Origin: Aphis gossypii
Taxonomy: Eukaryota; Arthropoda; Insecta; Hemiptera; Aphididae
Reading direction: 5' to 3'
Assembly: GCF_020184175.1 (NCBI RefSeq)
Contig: NC_065531.1
Location: 18,249,213 to 18,313,212 of the forward strand
Length of the DNA: 64,000 nt
The position numbers and the translations under genes are program-made. Of this stretch, positions 26,001 to 40,000 are shown piece after piece; position 1 is the first letter of the stretch, and each line of letters opens with the position of its first letter. The notes below the pieces were generated by a model. It was not told where the DNA came from. It saw only the letters and a list, made by a program, of their open reading frames with translations, and did not search any database.

Positions 26001-29000
26001 GTCTTAACGCATGACTAGATACCAGAAAAATATTTATAAACGGGATGAGTAGTGATTGACAGTATTTTATTATATTAAATATTATGCATACCAAGTATTA
26101 TATAATCGGATATTCTGTATCCGGATATGCAGTAAAAAAAAAAAACTACTTACATACCTGTATTACATATATAGTTACTACAAATACATTTCGGAGTAAT
26201 CTTATGTCGGAATTTTCTATACATTGTATTATTAGGTATATAATATCGGTTTTATTGGAAAAACGAAAAATAAATACTATTAAAAATGTTATACTATAAT
26301 ATAATAAAAATTATTGTTATATAGTATATATTATAATATGATTTATAGCTTCGAACATACGATGAAATTCCTATGAAAAGTTTATATCTTTCGATTGTCG
26401 ATACAGATTAAAATATTATATTTATATTAAACGGGAAGTGTAGTGCAGGTTTTTTTTTCAACCAACTTTGACGTTTTAAAACTTTTTATAAAGTTATAAT
26501 AGGGGTTGTAAATAGGTAGATATATGGTATATTATATGTTAAGTACATTTATGCATTACGCATTTACGTCTCCGGAACGCGAATGAATTCACTTTGAGGT
26601 CGTACTCAAATAAAAAAATACGAATCTGAAACGATATCGAACAATGACTCGCAAAGAGTTTTCATATAATACGACAATTACACCAATACAATATAATACC
26701 TATTATACTTTCGCCGATTAATACAAGCATATTATTATTAGATAATCTTCATTCTTTGTAGTGATTTTTTTTTTTACACGGAACATTTTAACACTTAAAT
26801 TAATTATATACTTATATTGCACATATAAATAAAATAATAAAATTGTCATTATAATACAGATTATAGATATTATGCTGGTAGTTTTTATATAAAGTATATT
26901 TATAATAGGTACCTATATTATTTATGATTGAACTAATATGGTTCATCGAAAATTAATAAAATAAAACATATGCAGTTTACGTATACGTATTTTACCAAAC
27001 ACAACGTGCTATTTTGTTATACATACTACTCTTATGCATATCTACGATGTATCATTGTATCGCATTCCGATAATCCGTAATTTTTTTGAATTAAAATTTT
27101 GCCATAGTTATTCTAATTTTATTTGTTTATCTATACAGTATAATATGTATTTTTTAATTTTTTATCATACAACATCTCTCTCTCTCTCTCTAATTCCCTT
27201 CCTGAAAATACAAACAAATGTACAAATATGTACCATATATTGTCACGATGCGCGCATATATACTTTATATACGATATACATAAGCTATATTATGCACAAC
27301 GCATCAATACACAACGGAATGGAAAATTATTGCGTGCAGAACATCAATATTATATTATAATATTTATTGGCTCCTATACAAACGCTGAGAAACAAGAAAA
27401 GAAATAGGTCGGTTTAGGAGTTTTTGTTTTCGAAACGTATTGGGTAAGTTTTTGAAACGGAAAAACAAATATTTATTCCAACTGTATAATATTGCCTGCT
27501 GGCCTATTTTTGCGTTGGAAACTTTTTTCGAACAACGACAGTTTTTAAAGCCGCTCCAAAACGGTCATCATTATTCGCAGAAAGCTAAAGAAAAACTTTT
27601 CATTCGAATATAATATAATATCTCTGTTCGTATTATGATTATAATAATATGACGTTTTAATTTCTTCGTATAAATAATGCGTTAACTTAAAAACTTTTCA
27701 AAACGTCTACGTGAAAAAAAAATTAAATGAAAATATGGTAGGAGGTGCACGCGATGACTTTGCAATATTATAACCGTTTTGTTTTTATGATATTTCAGTT
27801 ATATAATTATAATGTACGGAAAAAAAAGTTTCTGTACATTAAAATTTATAATATTATTATAACGCCATTGGTAGGGTCACTTTTAATAAGCTATTTGATT
27901 ACCATGTTTTTAAACTACTTATACATCACATTATTCGAAAAATGAATCGAGTTATTATATGCATATAATATACGACCACGGATGACGCATAACGCATTCA
28001 GATCTTAATGGATAATGGAAATGACACAATATTATATTGTATATTATAATATATTATAATATGCATAAAAATATTACAGTAACGCATAATATGATATTCA
28101 GGGTGGAGTGATGTTTCACATTGTTCCATGGATGAAACATTAACATGCATATCAGCAGTTGGTATTATATATATGAGTACCTATAGGTTTCAAAACCTAT
28201 CGATTTGCTCTTAAGATGACAATACATGTGACTTGACATTCGAGGTTCTATAATATGATAATATGCCGGATATTAAAAAAAATGCGCACCACCCTTATTG
28301 CATTCCACAAATAACGCCACTGATAACATTTACTTATAATATGTATACGTATGATACGCACGACCCTTGTCCCTTTGAATTATATTACGCTCTGGGGCGC
28401 CATTTAATTTTTAAAATAGGTCTGCCAAATTTTTATTTGGTCCAAACTTTTTCACTACCCGGTTACAGAAGTGACAGTAAAACGCAAAGGCGCCATTCCA
28501 ATTTTTACTCGCAATACAACATAAATGTACTAAAAGCTGACTATAATATTAGAGCTTTTCGTATTTCTTATACAAGCTTTTCGCTCTTTTCGACAGTAAC
28601 TGTTGTCGGAATAATACATTTCTGTATTTATTTATAAACCACAAAAAATTGCTTATTCTCAATACTCAATCGATATTTTATTTATAATATGTGTCTTATA
28701 ATAATTTATAAGAACTATTTTTTTCGACACAATTAAGATAGATGTTGAATAATTACAGGATATACAATATAAAGGTTAAAATAGACGGCTGCTAATAAAT
28801 TACGCAAATACAGTTCATGATAATGGGCTACTGTGGACTATAAGGAACGGGATATATTCGACGCAATTGAGATAGATGAGAAACAAAGAAACGCACAAGA
28901 GAAGGCCAAATAGAAATGTCCTGAATCCTGTAAGTAAAAAGTTATTTTGAACTCTTGCGTTTGATTTAAGAGCTTTAATTATTAATATTAATATATTATC

Positions 29001-32000
29001 ATCAAAATGAAGTTTAGTACACGAGTACAATTTTGTGTTAGTATGTACCTGTAGAAAAACGGTTTTAAAATGTAATATATATTTATAATTACAGGTTAAG
29101 CATTTTTTCTGTTTCCATATAGTTGTTTTGTTCATTTGAAATAATAATTATGAATCGTTCCCCTATACCGCTGTCATTGATTGTAATAGATCGAACCACC
29201 TTCGTTGCAGCCTGGTATGGTATGCTCGTTTTTGAGTAGGATTTGGAAAAACGCCGTTTTTTAGATATATACGAACGACGTCTCTGGGGACTCGTATGTA
29301 CGAGAAGCTAGTCTTTCTGGACCCGACGTTGGTCTTCCCCAAAATCAGCGGAAGACGTGTTTTTTTGAGGATTATTCTCCTTATTATTATTACTATTATT
29401 ATTGTAAAGGCAGTGACTGATGTGACAGTAATCGGTTTGTCGACACACAGGACCTACCCCTCGAGTATTCTATGCAGGAACACACTTTTATGTATATAAT
29501 ATATATTATATATGTTTGTCATGAAGTCACATCACTCTCTCAGCAGCTCTCGTAAAATATCATGTACTTTATATTTTATATATATATGTATTTCCTAACG
29601 AAAGTCGCCTAGTCTTCCGGTGGCAGATACGTCATTTTTTTTTTCATATCGGCACCTGATATTAGGGGAATCTAGAGGGCAGTTTTCGTGTACTATTTCT
29701 AAACCGTTTTCGTTGTGCATGTTTCTCATACAGACTTCACCAATCGACGACGAACCGTGTATAAATTCGAATGTAACTTCAATAAGTTCTGTATATCCAA
29801 TTATTTATATTTTCGTTAGATTAATCTATCACTTTTGTTCAAAGTTTTTGGTCAAACTTAAATCTACATAATATTATTATTATTATTATTACCATTGTTT
29901 GAGCACTATCTTGTCATCGAAATGGCGTGCGTTTATAAACTTAATAAAACACGCAAATAAGAGAATGCATATAATAATATGGTGTGACACGTGCAGTGTA
30001 AATAAATCGAGTAAACGTTGAAATTGGTCGTTTCGCTACAGTATATAATAATACGCGACGACTAAACTATAAGTGTTGTCGAGAGCATTCGATATTATAT
30101 ATTATTATTATAGATCAACAGCACTCTTGCTTTTTTCGACCACTTTATCATATTATATTTTTTTGTCAGTTGTCACTGTATAGTATATACAATATATAAT
30201 AATATTGACTCAACGTTATTCTATAGACGTTGGTCGTTGGATACAATTTAGCGCAGTGTGCACGTCCTATATTATATAATATGTATAATATTCATCATAA
30301 GAATACATTTTGACGGAAATATTTTACAGAAAAACCGAGTATTAAAAAAATTACAGTCAAATGTCTCTGAAATATTTTTGTGACTGCAGTGTGGTGAATA
30401 TAAGGAAATAACATTAGTTATTTTACTATCAAAACAGATATTAAATTAAACAAACTCGTATATTTTTAACATGATACAATATTTTATTAAATTAGCCTAC
30501 ACAATCATCCCATGATTTGGACGCATGATTATACCGAATGATTATAATAAAAATAAAATAATAACCTACGCGTTTATATTGATGTAAATTTATCCAAAGG
30601 TCGACTTACTATGTATATTATTTATTATAAAGACACAAGTCTTTGCATCGGTATTGAAGTCAAACTTAAACTTGTGGTTTATACCGTTGGGGTATCATTA
30701 TTCTAGGATACTTTTACTCGAGGTAAGAACGACCTAGGAATATTGTACCGGGAGTAAAATATGCCTAAGAAAATCTTACTTCCTATTCCTTTGTCCCGGA
30801 AAGAATTGCCTTTTCCACCGGGACCACACAATTGTAGTAATTCGCCGTTGCATTGACGTATACCTATTTGTTATTTAAACTGTACGTATATTGCGTAATT
30901 GAATACTAGCTGCAGTACGTAAACTGTGTACGACTGTCGGAGTTGTCATTGTGGGCTGCTCGGCTTTATTTATAATATTATTGCTATTGTTATATTCGGC
31001 AAAATAAATCATCAGATGTACGTATTATGGCCTTTGCGGTCCGTGTATACGTCCATACTCCATTATTTGGTGACCGTTGTACATAAATATATTTTACAGT
31101 TGGTGCTTGTAGTGAATTACATAACTTTGTGCCGATTGAAGTCCGTTGTCTCTGTCAAGTACAGTATATATATTAAATTTAATACTGCCTTTTAGGACCA
31201 CTGCGTTGTGCAATGTATATGATACATAATATATAGCTGGCCCCCGGTACACGACGACGTTGTCGTTTCCACTCTAATTACTTATCTCGTCCAATTTCTT
31301 TTCATCGTCGAACAGATATCGCTACATCCCTTGTTCTTACCCACACACCGCGCTAAGATTAATTTCTGTTTGTATAATGTCATATGCGTTTGTCCGTCGC
31401 ATTGTGGCTGTTGGGGCGTACGTCCAATTTTATTTGACTTAAATCGATGATGGCGGATCTCTTGGATGATAAAAATTTTACACCGTATATATAAATTGGT
31501 ATTATAATAACGATAATGTGATGCATTTAATATTATAATAACGTGATAAGTGCCAAATCTATGTACAAAGAAGCATACCTCCGCAGTATTATTGTTATGT
31601 TTTAATTTTTAAACATCTGCATTTTTAAATCATTATTCATCATAGAATTCGGGTGAATATTTTATTATGTTTTAAACGTTTATAGTAAATTTTACCATTT
31701 TCATATTTGTTTTTGTACATTGTTTTTACGATATTTTAATTTTTGAACGAGTTATGTAACATGAGTTTAATATTAGGCCAATTCATTCTAATATTAAAGT
31801 CAGAAACGAAACATTGGTTTAGTTGAACACAAATTTGTTTGATATTTTCAAAACGCTGACTTGGATGAGACTTTTTTTAATTTTTCCAATTGTATAAAAC
31901 TACAAATACTAAAATATTTTAAACAATATATGTATACTGTATACCTATTGCATATTTTGAAGATTTCTAAGACACGAAAAAGCTTAAACATAAAAATATT

Positions 32001-32683
32001 AACAATAATTTTAAATGTTTCTGCCTATTGCATTTTGTTTATAATTATTAGTTTTTATCATAGAAATAAAGAATAATTTAATTTTGAAAACCCAAAACTA
32101 AGTATAATTTTTTTTTTTAACTATTAAAAATGATTTAAAATAGTATAGTTTAAAATTATTTCTAAGATGAAAAGATTCATCAATACTGCAGTCAGTTTTA
32201 TTGTTGTGCAATTGTACCTATATTATTGAGGTATTTTTAATATAATAAACGAGTGGTTGTAAATGTTAATTGATTTAGTTTAAAGCGTCTATATTTCATA
32301 GAAATTATTTAAAAAGTATATCATAGCACACACTATAATATATCCATATCATTATACATCCCTTGTTTAAACAACTTTATACACTTATAAATAATAAATG
32401 ATTAATATTGGAAAGTTTACCAATTCTTATTAAAACTTTCAAAACTTAAATACCTAATTATATTAGTTTTAATTGATTCACATTAACAATAATAAATATT
32501 TTTAAATATAGGTACAAAATCATAAATGGATTCACTGCAGTATGTTGTTCAAACGAACAGAATACATAATATTATGGATATTTATTTAAAAATAAAATCG
32601 AAAACAAGCAATATAATTTTTGAAATTTAATACTGAAGTTTTTGTTTGTGTGCGTAATGCATACATAGCACTAACAACGATAG

Positions 32684-32712
32684 TAGTAGTAATAATAATA
32701 ATAATAATAATA
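32684..32712. repeat. Trinucleotide repeat (GTA/ATA)n
   Basis: A short GTA run passes into (ATA)n, about 29 bp in total; intergenic. Confidence 0.9.
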
Positions 32713-34158
32713 CACTGCGTCATGGTTCTGTAAGGGTAGTAGGACACTGGAGACGACGGTGTTTGGATAGACATATGTATGCGTATATATATATATATTA
32801 TTATCACGTATATATCCGGTGGGCGGTGGTGTTTATTTTTCAAAATGTGTGCGACCTTCTTTTCCTTTTTTTTTCAGAGGGGGGCTCGTTTACTCGCTTT
32901 GCACCCCGGGGAACAATTGAAACCAAAAACCTTTTATACCGTTTTGCCAAATATTTGACCGCACCCTCGGGGGCCGGGTGATTTTGTTTATTTATTTTTT
33001 ATTCTTATATATATATATATATATATGTATAAGTAAAGCGCAATATTGTGCTTTGCGCGAAATAGCTGAAGTGGTCGATTCTTTTCTTCCTCTTTTTTTT
33101 TTACGAATAACAGAAAAACCAAGGGAATCGCAATCAGAAATCGTTTCGAGACAACATTGTCTCGTATGTGTATGTGCCTATATATAGCCTTACCCCGAGA
33201 GATTTGGCCGATTGGCGTTTTTCTTTTGCCATAATATAAGGTATACCCGTGTATATAATATATTATATATTATAATAGGGTGGTACACAACCCCTTTCAG
33301 AATACTATGCCAAATCTTTAGTTTGCCGTTGGTTTTCAGAAAACCCAAACGACGCAAACGAATAATAATATTCATTTACGTAGTTCACATGATTAGATTC
33401 TACATTCGTAATACCTATTCAATATCCATCGTGTATTGATAAATGTTATCAACGTTATGAATCACATCGTTATTTAAACACATAACGGAAACGGAGTAGT
33501 TATCCATTTTAAAAATGTTTATGTGAATTAGATTTTAACTATGAGATTCACACAAAACTAATGTTGACATTTTGAGTGCGGGAAAACAAAAAAACCTTTT
33601 ATTTATTTTGAATGTGGTTCTTATTTATACAGAAATAATTATTGTTCGCGAAACTTTCAACTTGGAAAAGAATGCGGATAAATCACATTTAACTTTATAT
33701 TCACGTGATTCATCGTCATTCTATTCGTACAGCTCAAATCATATTACATAATTTCAATTATAATATACTCTTAGATAATCGGAAAGTTTGTTAGCATCTA
33801 CATGGTTACTAACTCGTTTGGTGATCACGTGCATCTTTTTATCACTAAAAAATAAAAATAACAATACATTACTTATTAAAAATGCATACATCATAAAATT
33901 GTACTCGCAGCATTATAAATTATTCGTCAAAGATAACATTCAAACATTTCGTTGTTATTGTAATTAATAATTGGTTAATTGATTTATACAACCATTTAAA
34001 TTCAAATTAATCGATTTTAATACGTGATCAATAAAGTTGACGTACATTCTCGTATAATTCTGGTATATAGTATATTATACACCTTCTATTAATAATTATT
34101 ATTTATGAGGTACTTACGTATTACGTGCTATTGACGCATGTTTTATTATAATATATTA

Positions 34159-34159
<1 letters not shown>

Positions 34160-34190
<31 letters not shown>
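34160..34190. repeat. TA microsatellite abutting a MITE
   Basis: An (AT)n run of about 30 bp ends a few bases before the TA duplication of the 139 bp element. Confidence 0.9.
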
Positions 34191-34195
<5 letters not shown>

Positions 34196-34199
34196 GTTA

Positions 34200-34338
34200 C
34201 GGGCAAAGTAGACTTTCGGGCAATTCTTTAGATTGCCCGGCCTATGAATACTTTGCCCAGTGTTTTCGGACAATACATTAAAATACTCTTTTGGCCGTGC
34301 AGAATTATACTTTAACCGGTCAAAGTATACTTTGCCCG
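34200..34338. mobile_element. 139 bp MITE with TA target duplication
   Basis: The ends are CGGGCAAAGTAGACTT and, inverted, CGGGCAAAGTATACTT, flanked by TA on each side (34198-34199 and 34339-34340). An internal inverted repeat (GGGCAATTC...GATTGCCCGG) lies next to the left end. There is no coding capacity. TA duplications and this size suggest a non-autonomous Tc1/mariner-type element. Confidence 0.75.
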
Positions 34339-34456
34339 TAGTAAATTAGGCATTGTATCATAAGCAATAACTTTTTATTTCGTCAATTATTGTAGTTTCG
34401 AGATTATATTAGGTATAATTGTAAAAATAAATAGTTGATGTGTCGATATGTAGCTA

Positions 34457-34610
34457 TACAGGGCCGTATTACCGCTTAGGCTGTATAGGCTAGAGCCTAG
34501 GACGGCAAATATTAAGAAGCGGCAAATTTTAACGGTCGAAACGAAAAAGCAAATTTTACCTATGTGAATTAGGTGGTAAATTTATTTTAGCCTATGAGCG
34601 GCAAATACCT
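34457..34610. repeat. Degraded dispersed-repeat fragment (GGCAAAT-rich)
   Basis: The block starts CAGGGCCGTATTACCGCTTA, passes through TAGAGCCTAGGACGGCAAAT and repeats the word CGGCAAAT three times. It is compositionally unlike its flanks and resembles transposon-derived fragments commonly seen scattered in insect genomes. It lies only about 120 bp from the MITE to its left. Family assignment is not possible by eye. Confidence 0.4.
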
Positions 34611-36604
34611 TAATCAAGTCATGTAGGTATATATTTGAAGTAATCCTAAATCAAAATTTAAATTAATAGTTTATAGTTTGAAATTAAACCTAGTTTTAAT
34701 TATATATTATGCAGTAAATATAGTAATCCGTTATAATAAGTTTAATTGGTATAGAGGCTTCGACAATATAAAATTTATACTAAAACATTTAATGATTTAT
34801 AAAATTTGTATTGTTAATTAAGGTAATTAATAGATTCAATAATATTATTAGACTAAATTTTACATATTTTTTTTATGTTTTATGTAAAATAAATTATTAC
34901 CTAAGAACTTAAAAATTTGGAAAACTGCAAAATTAAAATTTTAAATTATTTTTATAATAATAATTGCTTTCTTATAGTTGATTAATATGAATAATTTTAT
35001 ACAAACATGATTTATATTTTATAATTTTTAAACGACTATATGAACACTGCAGTTTCTTAATATCTTCAAATTCATAGAATTTAAATTTAAAAAACAATTA
35101 TACGATTGTCTATAGGTGATCTTAATTTTTTTTTTTTTTTTTAATATTTTATGATTAACTTTATTAATACTAAAACTACGAACAATAATTTTAAGTATAA
35201 TTTAGACTGAACATTTGCAGTGTACTCTAAAAAATCGAAAACTTAAAACTGTGGTTAGTGTACACCATAATAGTCATAAATACTAAAAGCTTTATCCGTA
35301 TAGTATAGTCAGGATATTTAGAATACGTTGAAAATTATTGTATTTTGGTGAAAACACTATATAGATAGTAAAGATAGTGCAATAATTATATTTACTATGG
35401 GTTGCTTTGAACCCATTCCCTACTGGGACCGTATATACACACATACGCAGGCATAATATAATATAAACATATTGCATTGAGTAAATACAAAATATGTGCT
35501 CTCGATCAAGATCTCTCGAGTGCCAACGAGAAGTGATTATTTTGTCGTGACATACCTATACATTCGGCACAACTGTTTGTTTGAAGGGATTTATCATTGG
35601 TGTTTTATTTTTGTACATCATATTATTTTGTTTCAGACAAAGCTAATAATAAAATATTATATAGGTACCTATCCAATTATAGTAAATACCTCAGATATGG
35701 TTTATGATGTTGATAAAAGTATCTTTTTCAGAAATTGATTTAATTCATTGGGGTATTTATTATATTAATAACATTCGTTTTTTAAAATGTATCATTCGAT
35801 TGAACGAATTAAATAATTTAAAACTAGTTCGTTGAATAGATAAATATATCATGTTGTTACCGAAGAGGAAAAATAAATTGATAAAAAAACAACAATGAGT
35901 CTATAAGAATAATATATCAAATTTTTGACCGGTCATTTAAAGACTCGCAAAGATTTATGGTATCGATGGATTTTGTTTCGTATGTCTACTCGTTGAGTAA
36001 ACGAATTATATCTGCGATGAAGAAAATCGAAAATTTCATGGTCTAAAAATACCTATGTATAAAATATTTAACCTGAACACAGAACATCGTACGTGGTACG
36101 TATCCAATGCATCTAACACAACTGCTACAAAATACAACGCGCGATCCGTCCATTCCATTGCAGACATGTCAAAATAATTATACATTTCACTGTCTAATTA
36201 TTTATACATCATTCTTAACGGTTAGGTTAGTGACTAGTAAGCGAATTATATTATATACATAACATTATTCTATCTGATTGTGATAAACGAACTTATTCGT
36301 ATTCGCGGAAATAAACATGCATGGCTACACAAATATAATATGTAGACCAAATTTAAAAACGAATTAAGCAATAATCAATTATTTTTTTTACGTTTATCGG
36401 TTCTCTAAATAAATATTTTTCAAACGTGCAGACTTTTTAATATTACTTTTGATTTTTAATAGATAAGTAAAAACTATATATCTATATGCGAAAATGAACT
36501 TCAGCACCGTCAGCTTGCCCAATTAAACGCAAAACTTTATACGTATTTTTACACATGGCTGTATCAAAACGATATAAAAAGGCTATCATTTACATATATT
36601 ATTA

Positions 36605-37029
36605 TACAGGGTTATTCAACATGATTTATCCGGTTTTAGATTATTGTTTTATGATATATTTTTTAGATATAAAGTGATCATTTTATAATTGATATATTTA
36701 ATAACATTTTTTTTCTGAATTCTACAATCTGTAAATATTTTTATTTTTTATTTGAGGATTTCATAAAATAATTATATTACAAATTTCATTAACTTATGAT
36801 TCAATCGAAGTCAAATTCATTCCATGTCTGTTCCACCATAACCGTTATAATTGATTCGGCCGATTTTTTTAATGTCATATTATATGGTTGATAATAATGA
36901 TATTATGTACAAGGTATATTTTTAAATATATATAACTACAATAAGTAGTCACACAAAGCAATGTGAAATGATAAAGATGGCCCGCAAGGTCCTATTAGCA
37001 TCAGACGAATCATTTTAAATAACCCTGTA
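36605..37029. mobile_element. 425 bp non-autonomous terminal-inverted-repeat element
   Basis: The left end TACAGGGTTATTCAACATGA and the right end inverted, TACAGGGTTATTTAAAATGA, match over about 20 bp with few differences, flanked by TA (36603-36604 and 37030-37031). The interior is AT-rich without a long ORF. The TACAGGGT terminus and TA duplication fit a mariner-like MITE. Confidence 0.75.
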
Positions 37030-40000
37030 TACTGTATGTATTATTATAATCTGATAGTTTATTAAAAACTGCATATAACAAAGTTGCTTTTTCGTAAATT
37101 TTTGTAAAGATAATATGTATACAGTATAGTGACCCCGTGCACACATACAACAAATTAACGTGCATACACTGTTATTGTAATATTACTTTGTTGCGTGATA
37201 AATAGATGATATCGTTATGTAGGTGTGATGTTTAATATCGTCTAATAAAGTTTTGCGATTCAGCGATATTGGATTGTTATTATTACTAAACATTATTTAG
37301 AATAATTATTTAGTCGTAATTATGCACTTTACATAATGAACGTTCAATGTCCGTAAAAATCTGGAAAGCAAACAGTTCAAAGGGGAGACATCCAGGGACG
37401 TTCGATAAGACGTATACATTTACTATCTACATCCACGACGATGCTACACCGTATACGAATGTGCGAAAAGGTATTAATTGTTTTCCACGGTATCTGAATA
37501 CTATTATTATATTTATATACTATAACATATTATTTTACAGCAGGTACTGTTAATTTAATTAATACTCTATTAGGTATATTGCATTATGATGACGGTGGAA
37601 AATAATAGTTTATAACGATAATACAGAATCATTAGGAAATAATCAAATAATATATATTATATATTATATACTATTATATTGTGATAAATTAGTTGTGCGT
37701 AAGTCATTGATAATATTTTATAAATGAATAATTATACTCTATATACCTTAAGGCATTAACGAAACGTTCGACTGTGTTCCACTAAGCGATATATATTTAT
37801 GTAAAGCGGAAAAATGAAAAAAAGATAACAGAGGAGATAATTATAGGTAGCGTAGAAGCTTAAACGAACTAAATTTAAAAAAAAAATGCATTAGTGCGAA
37901 GGGATTTTCTCATATACCGCAGCGACAATAATACGAGTAACATAAAGAACATCCGTATTTCATCGATAACTCTGCAGTTGTTTTCTAAACTTTTCTTTAT
38001 TTATCAATGAACAACGAGGCTACGAACCTGAGAACTCGTAAACTTTTTCGCAGGGAATTTGCAAAGTATTTAAATACATATTTTTTATTATACTTTTCAA
38101 ACATAGTTTAATTTTGATTTAAAAGATAATTTCTAAGTACCTATATTGACATTTTTTACATACTCATATCATGAAAGTTTTTCTTTACCCCACACCTCCC
38201 TAAAATTTTTTTCAATCAATTTCGGAATCATAAAACTTATTCAATAAGTTGTTCGTAAAAACGTTCGATGCTTTAAAGTTTATAGTGTATTATCACTATT
38301 TATCAGCCATCACTAATAACCAAAAGTTTTAAAGTCATTATAAAATATGCAACCTTATTAATGTCTTTAAAGCTCAATTATTATATTATACATATTATAA
38401 TTATATCTCGAATATTACTCAAAGTAGAATAATTAACTTTTTAAGTTTGATTTACTACATTTAATACTTTTAAATAGATCTTAGAACCAAAAATAATTTA
38501 TACAAAACAAAAATAATTGTTTTAGAACCAATTAATGTATTTGCTACTCGTTTTATGCTTAAAATATACCTAAAACATTTGTATTTTATCATACAAGTTC
38601 GAGAATTGTTTTTGTAAAACATTTAATACTATTACAATATATATATATATATATATTTATTTGTACTTTGTATTAAAATTTAAAACATAATATTCTTTAT
38701 GCCAGTTATTCAAACTTATTTAAAAAATATATTTTAATTTATACTTCAACAATAAATGTTATATTTTAAGTAGAATGAATTTTTCAACTATAACGTATTA
38801 TGCATTTATAAAAAATGATTTGAATAAAATAATTTTTGTTGTTATAATTGTACAACTGTACATAGATATACCATATATTATGATTTTTTTGTGTATTCCC
38901 AGTTTATTGTTAGCATTTTTTTAATGTATATTTTTTGACAAGATATTCCATTTAGAATGGTCGGGTTTTCCGAGGAATTTTATTTTTATCAGAGTATAGT
39001 ATTATAATTTGATGTCGTATAATCACACGTAAGACTTCATGTTTATTATGTCGATGTTATTGAGTCGATATTTAATTCAATCACTTCTTATTACATTTAA
39101 ATAATGAGTTCCCCGAGTGCTAGTAATAACGTCAGCCTTTGATATTTTACATAGTTATCTCAACGCATGATACTATATATATAAATACATTGCAGTATGC
39201 CATTATGATATATTATATACATACATATTGTGTTGTAACTCATTTGAATTTTTTTTTTTTTTTGTTTAATGCACTAAAAGTATTGCAAGTTTTTTTTCCC
39301 CAAAACACGAGGGGAATATTATAACGGAAAACCTATTGACAACAAAAAAAAACCCCCGTGGCGCCCACAACTTTAAGCCGCCGCTCTTTTGTGGAGGGTA
39401 AAAAAATGCATGTTCAAAAGCATTTGCGGGAGAGATTGTCTAGGGCATACGGAAGATGTCAAGCGTTATGACGTTTTTTTTTTATTTTGCTGTACATTTC
39501 GTTTGGCATTCAAAAACTTTAATGATAAAAAGAAAGAAAAAAAAATATTAACCACGAACGAGCAGCGTATTACCTTGGTTCGGCCTCGGGGTACTTTTGT
39601 AGCATTCAAATCTTTTTTTTCTTTTTACATTCATTCGTACACACTTTGATGTTATTTACCATTATATCTATACATATATATAATATACGTAGTTATACAA
39701 AGTTTATATAATATGCGTTTTGCGTATTATTATTGTAACGGTGTATCGATTAACAAAATAATAATAATAAGATATACTGATTTCGATTAAAAGTCAATAG
39801 CTAATTTGCAAATAATTATTATCTAAAGTCCGCAGGTGCGCATTAATAATAATATAACTTTTAAATAATGTGTGTATTATACGGATCCGTCACTTGCCAA
39901 ACGTACATTGTACAAATACGCGTAAGTGCAGAACACGAGAAGATAAAATATATGTATATAAATATACAGAGTTTAATGGTTTCAGACATGATATTTTTCT

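Larger units (their letters stand above)
21379..34159. other. Gene-poor stretch
   Basis: Apart from the hairpin and microsatellites listed, it holds only short unrecognised ORFs, the longest being 124 codons at 28263-28637 (+). There are no splice-linked conserved peptides on either strand. Confidence 0.6.

Noticed and set aside
28110..28142. 8 bp inverted repeat ATGTTTCA...TGAAACAT
   Set aside because: Too short and isolated to support a function.
28263..28637. 124-codon plus-strand ORF
   Set aside because: No recognised motif, no splice context and no change in base composition; considered a chance ORF.
32860..32981. Acceptor-like T tract and AG followed by a GC-rich open stretch
   Set aside because: The translated peptide is short, unrecognised and ends without a donor.
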